Below are positions 5,019 through 9,526 of a stretch of DNA of 9,526 nt, one piece after another. A model generated the notes under the pieces. That model made no database searches and was not told where the DNA came from. It saw only the letters and a program-made list of their open reading frames with translations. The DNA is from Nitrososphaerota archaeon. Its GTDB lineage: Archaea > Thermoproteota > Nitrososphaeria > Nitrososphaerales > Nitrosopumilaceae. The position numbers were made by a program, and so were the translations under genes. Location of the stretch: positions 1-9,526 of the forward strand of contig JADFLN010000051.1 in NCBI GenBank assembly GCA_022564385.1. Direction: 5' to 3'. Numbering within the stretch: position 1 is the stretch's first letter; every line of letters starts with the position of its first letter.

Positions 5019-6293
5019 TCAAAATTGAAATCTAGTAATAACAAACACTATTGCAAATCCAGATAAAAATATGATTCCTGCAAAACTCAAAAGTTTTAAC
5101 AACATAGAAGGCTGAGACTCTTTTGGAAGATATTTACCTGTGACCAGTCTAAAATTAAAAACAGCAATAACAGGAGCTATTAGAAATGATAAAACGGTTG
5201 CAAAGTCAACTAGTTCTTTTAAATTATTTCCAAATTGAAATACGATTACAAGTGCTCCAATAGATATTACAAATAAGAAAATAATGTAAAGTTTATTGAA
5301 TTTTGGGCTTGTTTTTTGATCTTTTTTTGTAAAAATCAATTCTACTGTTCTCTTTAATGACCTAGAATAACCATCCAAAACAGCAATAATTGTTCCAAAC
5401 ATTATGGTAAATGCAGATGCAGCAATTATGATATAACTCCAATCTCCAATCGTCTGAGTGTATAGTGTTACTACTTTGTGTGCAAAAAGAGAATTGTTGT
5501 TTGGCAAGTCTTCACCAGAACCATAGAAAATAAATGAACCAAGTGTAACAAACATTACTGCAAGAATTCCCGTAATAAGATATGTTAATCTGAATTCAAA
5601 AAGAGTTTCCTTGAGCGTTGGCCTGTATTTTGTTTGTTTCATTCTCTCTAATGTCCATAAACTATTCCAACTTGAAAGATCTAAAGCAGTAGGCATCCAA
5701 CCCATTAAAGCAAGTAAGAAAAATATTCCAGAAGCATTCCAGAGTTCTTTTGGAACAAATCCTTCTATAGGTTCTATCGGACCATTATACAATGCAAACA
5801 AGAAAGCCGAAACGGTAGATATCACCAAAACAATAATTATAATTTTAATCAGACTATCAAGAATATTGAACTTTCCAACAGCTAAAATTACAACACATAT
5901 TGCAAACAAAATGATAATGGTCCATTCTCCAAGAAAATCAATTCCAAAAAGATTTTCAAAAAAGCCTGCAGCAACAAACCCAACAGCACCTGTTACAAAA
6001 AACATTGAAGCGATAGTTAGTATAAAATACAACCACAATGCAGGCTTGCCAAGTTTTTTGTATCCATCTATAATACTTGTTTGAGTAGAATTTGCATAAC
6101 GAGATCCATACTCAAAAAAAGGATATTTTAGTAAAGTAACTACAATAACAAATCCTAAAATCATCAAACCAAAATCGGCACCAGCTCTTGTTGACTGTAC
6201 TAAATGAGAGACACCAATAGCTGTACTTGCAAATAATATTCCAGGACCAGCTGTCTTTGAAAAACGAGATAATTTCTCATTCATTGTGCCCAA
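5019..6293 (-). CDS. NRAMP-superfamily transporter with variant metal-site motifs
   Basis: This 424-residue integral membrane protein has about eleven hydrophobic spans, the usual number for NRAMP carriers, which share the LeuT fold and move divalent cations with protons. The first span follows the family pattern: KTAGPGILFASTAIGVSHLV, then RAGADFG. However, where classical NRAMPs have D-P-G-N it has G27-V-S-H30. In the sixth span, M200-P201-T202 replaces M-P-H, so the methionine is kept and the histidine lost. A distinct NRAMP-like subfamily carries such changes, and its substrate is uncertain; Mn2+/Fe2+ uptake should not be assumed. The start is TTG 6293, 24 bases from the TATA box at 6312; ATG 6284 (residue 4) is the alternative. 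It is a single gene with pseudogenes downstream. Superfamily call strong, substrate unknown. Confidence 0.85.
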   Translation of the reverse strand: MGTMNEKLSRFSKTAGPGILFASTAIGVSHLVQSTRAGADFGLMILGFVIVVTLLKYPFFEYGSRYANSTQTSIIDGYKKLGKPALWLYFILTIASMFFVTGAVGFVAAGFFENLFGIDFLGEWTIIILFAICVVILAVGKFNILDSLIKIIIIVLVISTVSAFLFALYNGPIEPIEGFVPKELWNASGIFFLLALMGWMPTALDLSSWNSLWTLERMKQTKYRPTLKETLFEFRLTYLITGILAVMFVTLGSFIFYGSGEDLPNNNSLFAHKVVTLYTQTIGDWSYIIIAASAFTIMFGTIIAVLDGYSRSLKRTVELIFTKKDQKTSPKFNKLYIIFLFVISIGALVIVFQFGNNLKELVDFATVLSFLIAPVIAVFNFRLVTGKYLPKESQPSMLLKLLSFAGIIFLSGFAIVFVITRFQF

Positions 6294-6311
6294 AAAACCT
6301 TCAAAAATCTT

Positions 6312-6320
6312 GCATATAAC
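6312..6320 (-). promoter_or_regulatory. TATA box for the NRAMP-like gene
   Basis: GTTATATGC on the minus strand is centred about 24 bases before TTG 6293. It fits a leaderless TTG start, or a short 5' leader if ATG 6284 is used. Confidence 0.45.
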
Positions 6321-6356
6321 CTAAAATTCTGTGAGTGAGAATAAATTGTGTTACAA

Positions 6357-6728
6357 CTAGATGGTATTGACATTCCAGGAATCATCAACCCAAACACCAA
6401 TAACTTTTACACCTAAATTCCATGATGAGATTACTTGTATTCCTTTTTTAATAAACTCAATATGTTTTTCATTTGAAACTGGATTTGCTGCACAATCATA
6501 ATGCCCAGACAAAACAACTAATTCAGATTTGTGAGCATTAATAGATATACTAACTTTAATTTTAATTGATTCAAAAACAGAATTTTCTGTAATTGTTTTA
6601 TCAATACCAGGTTCTGTAATTGTATCTACATAGTCAACTGAATAATTTTCTTTAATCCATTTTGCTAATGAAGTTTGTATTCTTCCATCTATACATGAAA
6701 CTGAAGTTGCAAATTTTCCTTCAACCAT
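6357..6728 (-). CDS. Short beta-carbonic-anhydrase-like protein
   Basis: This 123-residue protein keeps the signature of the beta class of carbonic anhydrases. SCIDGR gives C12-x-D14-x-R16, and LSGHYDCAA gives H76-x2-C79. Together these supply the Cys/His/Cys zinc ligands and the Asp-Arg pair. A PG element (40-41) and a final VIGVWVDDS strand lie where the archaeal Cab enzyme has NAGN and GLIIDINTG. The reaction, if active, would be CO2 plus water to bicarbonate and a proton, in the cytoplasm. That would suit an autotroph whose carbon fixation uses bicarbonate. At 123 residues it is much shorter than normal (about 170 or more), lacking the N-terminal helices that help form the dimer, so activity is not certain. 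The start is ATG 6728. It has its own TATA-like box and lies 58 bases downstream of tag on the same strand. Confidence 0.75.
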   Translation of the reverse strand: MVEGKFATSVSCIDGRIQTSLAKWIKENYSVDYVDTITEPGIDKTITENSVFESIKIKVSISINAHKSELVVLSGHYDCAANPVSNEKHIEFIKKGIQVISSWNLGVKVIGVWVDDSWNVNTI

Positions 6729-6754
6729 TAATAATCAAACCTCAAACTTTGTGA

Positions 6755-6762
6755 CATAAAAA
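6755..6762 (-). promoter_or_regulatory. TATA-like box for the carbonic-anhydrase-like gene
   Basis: TTTTTATG on the minus strand is centred about 30 bases before ATG 6728. It would give a leader of a few bases, or none if the functional box is slightly nearer. Confidence 0.35.
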
Positions 6763-6786
6763 TAGATAAATGTTCTAGTTTAAAAA

Positions 6787-7341
6787 TTATTTTTGATATA
6801 AAAAGCATTTTGAAGTATGATCATTCACCATACCTATTGCCTGCATTAATGCATAACAAATTGTAGGTCCAACAAAAGTGAATCCACGTTTTTTCAGATC
6901 TTGACTGAGTTTCTCTGAAATTTCTGTAGATATCGGCAAATCAGACAGTTTTTTAAATTTATTTTTAATTTGCTTGTAATTTACAAATCCCCAAATATAG
7001 TAATCAAATGAACCAAATTCTTTTTGGATTTTCAGAAATTGTTGTGCATTGTTAATAGCTGAATTGATTTTTAGTTTGTTTCTAATGATAGATTTGTCTT
7101 TAAGCAACTGTCCTACACGTTTTTGAGTGTATTTTGAGACTGCCAAGACATCAAAATCGGAAAATCCCTTCCTATAACCATCCCTATGTTTGAGAATAAT
7201 ACTCCAAGACAATCCTGCTTGAGCTCCTTCTAGTATTAGAAATTCAAACAATTTTTGATCATTGTGTTGTGACCTACCCCATTCTTTATCATGATATGTT
7301 ATGTTTGGTTCATCTTTTGCCCACTCACATCTATTTTTCAT
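6787..7341 (-). CDS. tag: DNA-3-methyladenine glycosylase I
   Basis: This 184-residue protein aligns end to end with E. coli Tag (187 aa). It begins KNRCEWAKDEPNITYHDKEWG and contains LEGAQAGLSW, KKRGFTFVGPTICYALMQA and VNDHTSKC. The zinc-snap ligands are C5, H17, H175 and C179, all present. E38 is the base-recognition/catalytic Glu, and W46 sits in the LSW motif. The enzyme removes N3-methyladenine from alkylated DNA and starts base excision repair in the cytoplasm. No truncation or odd residues are visible. It is divergent from the membrane-protein gene at 7394 and appears to share a symmetrical TATA element with it. The carbonic-anhydrase-like gene follows on the same strand. High confidence. 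Confidence 0.95.
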   Translation of the reverse strand: MKNRCEWAKDEPNITYHDKEWGRSQHNDQKLFEFLILEGAQAGLSWSIILKHRDGYRKGFSDFDVLAVSKYTQKRVGQLLKDKSIIRNKLKINSAINNAQQFLKIQKEFGSFDYYIWGFVNYKQIKNKFKKLSDLPISTEISEKLSQDLKKRGFTFVGPTICYALMQAIGMVNDHTSKCFLYQK

Positions 7342-7361
7342 AATTTGTCTATTAGTTAATA

Positions 7362-7372
7362 CAAAATATTAG
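7362..7372. promoter_or_regulatory. Shared TATA element between divergent tag and membrane-protein genes
   Basis: CAAAATATTAG has a near-symmetrical AAAATATT core centred near 7367. It is about 26 bases from the tag ATG at 7341 in one direction and about 27 bases from ATG 7394 in the other. One element could serve both directions. Confidence 0.4.
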
Positions 7373-7393
7373 TTGTCAAATATTAGTGAAATT

Positions 7394-7819
7394 ATGAAAT
7401 TAAATCAGCAATTATTGCAAATTAATAGAAATGTTTTGATCTGCTTTATTATTTCTGCATCACTATCAGCAGTTACTGCTCAGATACTATCAGATTATGA
7501 AAATTATCTAAACACAACTTTTACTATAATTTTTGGGTACATTGTATACTTTAGTATTTTTTCATGTTTGTTTTACTGGGACAACAAGAAACGCTACAAA
7601 ACTATGAAATCAAGTTTGATCAAAAGAGAGTTGTTATCTTTAGTTACGTCGTTTGGTGTAGGAGAGATAATATATCTTGGAGTAAGATGGCCAACGCTGT
7701 ATTATTTTCTTGAGATTGGAATAGAACCATTTTTAGCATCATTAATTTCAGAAATTATTTCAACTGCATTATATATGCTAACAATTACAATATTTCTTAG
7801 GAAGACAAAAACGTTCTAA
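7394..7819 (+). CDS. Four-span membrane protein of unknown function
   Basis: From ATG 7394 the product is 141 residues, with predicted membrane segments at about residues 14-31, 41-62, 80-97 and 108-135. A basic loop (DNKKRYKTMKSSLIKRE) between spans 2 and 3 and a Lys/Arg tail (LRKTKTF) place those parts inside by the positive-inside rule. A TTG at 7373 would add seven residues. I choose 7394 because of the TATA spacing described for 7362-7372. No transport or catalytic motif is recognised. The stop codon ends at 7819 and the convergent CBS gene's stop begins at 7820, so the two genes abut tail to tail with no gap. Coding is likely; function unknown. Confidence 0.75.
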   Translation: MKLNQQLLQINRNVLICFIISASLSAVTAQILSDYENYLNTTFTIIFGYIVYFSIFSCLFYWDNKKRYKTMKSSLIKRELLSLVTSFGVGEIIYLGVRWPTLYYFLEIGIEPFLASLISEIISTALYMLTITIFLRKTKTF

Positions 7820-8218
7820 TTATTTTGCAAGTTGGTTAACTAAGTCAGTAGATGTAATTAGTCCAACGATGATTTCATTTTCAGAAACTGCAAGTTTCCT
7901 GATTTTTTTGTCAGTCATCATTTTTGCTGCAGTAGAAATAGATTCATTCTGATTGATTGTAATTAATGGAGAAGACATTATTTTTTCAACTGGAGTTTCA
8001 AATGGAAGATTGTTTGCAGCAATTTTTGTTGCAAAATCTCTATCTGTAACGATACCAACATTAATCTCATTATCTCTTACAAGAACTGCACCTATTCCGG
8101 CTTGTTCCATCATTTTTGCTACTTGCAAAGATGTAGTTGCTGGATTTACAGAGATTAAAGATTTAGACATAATATCTTTGATTAGAATAGAAGAAGAGTT
8201 AAAATCGTCAGTACTCAT
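7820..8218 (-). CDS. Two-CBS-domain regulatory protein
   Basis: This 132-residue protein consists of two CBS domains, about residues 13-70 and 76-132. Each ends in the nucleotide-contact motif: VGIVTDRDF (T58 to D61) and VGLITSTDL (T122 to D125). Each also carries the IM-S-x-L-I-x-x-N/P opening (IMSKSLISVNP and IMSSPLITINQ). Such pairs form a Bateman module that binds adenosine nucleotides and acts as an energy or ion-strength sensor, usually on a partner protein. Stand-alone CBS proteins are common in archaea and their partners are usually unknown. The start is ATG 8218, with a TATA box centred about 25 bases upstream. It lies between the convergent membrane-protein gene and the NDH-2 gene, 117 bases from the latter. 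Domain call firm. Confidence 0.9.
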   Translation of the reverse strand: MSTDDFNSSSILIKDIMSKSLISVNPATTSLQVAKMMEQAGIGAVLVRDNEINVGIVTDRDFATKIAANNLPFETPVEKIMSSPLITINQNESISTAAKMMTDKKIRKLAVSENEIIVGLITSTDLVNQLAK

Positions 8219-8238
8219 TATTGTTATTAATTATCATA

Positions 8239-8247
8239 ATATTTAAG
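8239..8247 (-). promoter_or_regulatory. TATA box for the CBS gene
   Basis: Minus-strand CTTAAATAT is centred about 25 bases before ATG 8218, in line with a leaderless transcript. The remaining bases 8249-8335 hold no other feature that I can see. Confidence 0.4.
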
Positions 8248-8335
8248 AAATTCATAAATAAATCAAGTATCAGTAAAATAAGCTATACAGCAAATTCTAA
8301 AAATACTGTGATTGTTTTCTCATATTAATTCAATT

Positions 8336-9526
8336 TTACAAATCTTTGAAAAAATCTTTTACTGATGCTGCATCAAGATTGATATGAACTTTGGTGAGAG
8401 ATTTCTTTTTAATTTTACCAACAAATGTTAAATCGCGTTTGAAAAATAAATCTGCAATCCAACTTGTTGCAACTTGAAATCTTTTTGCAAGCATTGGTAA
8501 TCTGTACAGATAATAAGTTCTCCAAATCAACCATGCTAAAGATCCCCTAAAATGAATACCATACACTATTGCAATTGCTACTCTTCGACCGAGGGTAGTC
8601 ATTGTTCCTTTACTCTCAAATGAAAATTCTTTGAGTTTAGTTTTACCAGTAATCATAAAATAAAGATTGTTTGCAACAGTTGTACTTTGATGAATTGAGT
8701 TTTGGGCAGTTGGTGGATATACTTCGCCTGTTAAAGGATTTGTAATTAAAGCACAATCACCTAATGCAAAAACATTTTCATATTCTACTAACTGTAAATA
8801 CTTACCAACTTTGATTTTTCCAGACTTGTGATGCTCGCATTTTAATGAGGATATAACAGGATCAATGGTTATTCCTGCAGCCCAAATTAGTGTCATACAA
8901 AAAATTTTTTCGCCATTATCTAATTGGACAAAATCTTCGCCAGCATCAATTGCCTTTGTATTTGTAATTACATTTACACCAGTTTTTTTGAGATATTCAC
9001 CAGCATCTTTTCCAATTTTTGAGCCAAGTTCTGGTAGAATGAATTCTTCTGAAGCAACTAAATTCATACTGATATTTTCTTTTCCAATACTAGGATAGAA
9101 ATTTTTAACTGATTCCCTAACTAGATAATTAATCTCACCCATTGTTTCAACACCTGCAAAACCAGCACCGACTACAGTAAATGTCATAAGCTTCTTTTTG
9201 AAATTCACATCTGAGGTTTGAGCTGCATTTTCAAACATGTTAATTATTTGATCATGAATAGAAATTGCATCCTCAACAGTATTAATTACAAATGCATGTT
9301 TCTTGATATTTTTATAATCAAAAAAGTTAGTGCTACTTCCGAGTGATATTATAAGATAATCATAATCAAGTGTGTGTACTTTGCCATCAAACGTTCTAGT
9401 AATTGTAACTAGTTTTTGCTCTAAATCAATTGATGATATTGTTGCTTGCTAGAATTCTGCTTGTTTGCATAGTTTCCGGATAGGTATTGTTATATCACTT
9501 GGATGAATTAACCCAGAAGAAACTTG
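8336..9526 (-). pseudogene. ndh: Type II NADH dehydrogenase (NDH-2), interrupted by TAG, 5' end outside window
   Basis: The frame matches single-subunit NADH:quinone oxidoreductases (FAD, peripheral membrane, non-proton-pumping). From the window end it reads SSGLIHPSDITIPIRKLCKQ, then AEF, a TAG, and QATISSIDLEQ on to YDYLIISLGSSTNFF. It continues through the NADH-binding TVVGAGFAGVET, LIWAAGI, the FAD motif VFALGDCA and quinone-site PPTAQNSIHQS. A C-terminal amphipathic anchor (SLAWLIWRTYYLYR) and basic tail end at TAA 8336. In homologues Tyr is usual where TAG stands (AKFYQA-like context). The first ATG after TAG is at 9238. A product from it would lack the N-terminal FAD domain, and no TATA box lies about 26 bases upstream. 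The gene is therefore either a nonsense mutant or carries a sequencing error. The N-terminal FAD-binding GxGxxG lies outside the window. An automated caller may report only 8336-9238. Confidence 0.85.
9449..9451 (-). other. In-frame TAG within NDH-2
   Basis: Plus-strand CTA at 9449-9451 is TAG in the NDH-2 reading frame, 71 codons before ATG 9238. The coding sequence is open and homologous on both sides, with no frameshift, so a single base change from a Tyr codon (TAC or TAT) explains it. Confidence 0.8.

Noticed and set aside
5611..6084. 157-codon open frame on the plus strand
   Set aside because: It is antisense to the NRAMP-like gene, whose translation has clear family motifs. The plus-strand product has shadow-like composition and no recognisable motif.
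7953..8246. 97-codon open frame on the plus strand
   Set aside because: It is antisense to the two-CBS-domain gene, which is unambiguous.
8865..9098. 77-codon open frame on the plus strand
   Set aside because: It is antisense to the NDH-2 coding sequence and has no motif of its own.
9449..9451. Pyrrolysine or other recoding of TAG
   Set aside because: No supporting genes or downstream structure are visible, and homologues have Tyr there. Mutation or sequencing error is simpler.
1..9526. tRNA, rRNA, CRISPR array, transposase or integrase
   Set aside because: No T-loop consensus with an acceptor stem, no regularly spaced direct repeats and no transposase or integrase motifs were seen on either strand.

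Overview
The window looks like a piece of an AT-rich archaeal chromosome, most likely a marine ammonia-oxidising thaumarchaeon of the Nitrosopumilus/Nitrosarchaeum type. The basis is indirect: low GC, many small genes, AT-rich TATA-like boxes about 24-28 bases upstream of start codons (so mostly leaderless transcripts), frequent TTG and GTG starts, and the mix of protein families. No rRNA, tRNA, CRISPR array or insertion sequence was found, so the lineage is an inference.

Layout. Bases 1-1000 hold a coiled-coil protein gene (+) convergent with a flavin split-barrel (PNPOx-like) gene (-). Bases 1040-2090 are a run of five very short genes: two single-span membrane peptides on either side of a shared intergenic region, a 99-aa conserved-looking hypothetical, a 57-aa six-cysteine protein and a 39-aa single C2H2 zinc finger. 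Bases 2090-3330 run on the minus strand: an unknown 108-aa protein, a ferritin with all ferroxidase residues, and a small exported acidic protein.

Bases 3340-4960 are the accessory-looking part. A GT-A-fold nucleotidyltransferase-like gene is bracketed by three decayed copies of one small gene family: a C-terminal scrap on one side, and a second scrap plus a nearly full-length pseudogene with two frameshifts on the other. The pseudogene is richer in G+C than its neighbours.

Bases 5019-9526 return to ordinary genes: an NRAMP-superfamily transporter lacking the canonical DPGN metal motif, a very short beta-carbonic-anhydrase-like protein, DNA-3-methyladenine glycosylase I, a four-span membrane protein, a two-CBS-domain protein, and most of a type II NADH dehydrogenase that runs off the window end. 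The dehydrogenase frame is broken by one in-frame TAG.

The genes do not form one pathway. Ferritin stores iron, and the NRAMP-like protein may move a divalent cation. The carbonic-anhydrase-like protein could act in bicarbonate supply, Tag repairs alkylated DNA, and NDH-2 would feed NADH electrons to quinone. Most genes have their own TATA-like box, so they are probably transcribed singly. I did not find a clearly new defence or metabolic system. The best leads are the remnants around the nucleotidyltransferase, the motif-variant NRAMP protein, the mini carbonic anhydrase, the tiny zinc proteins and the amber-interrupted NDH-2.
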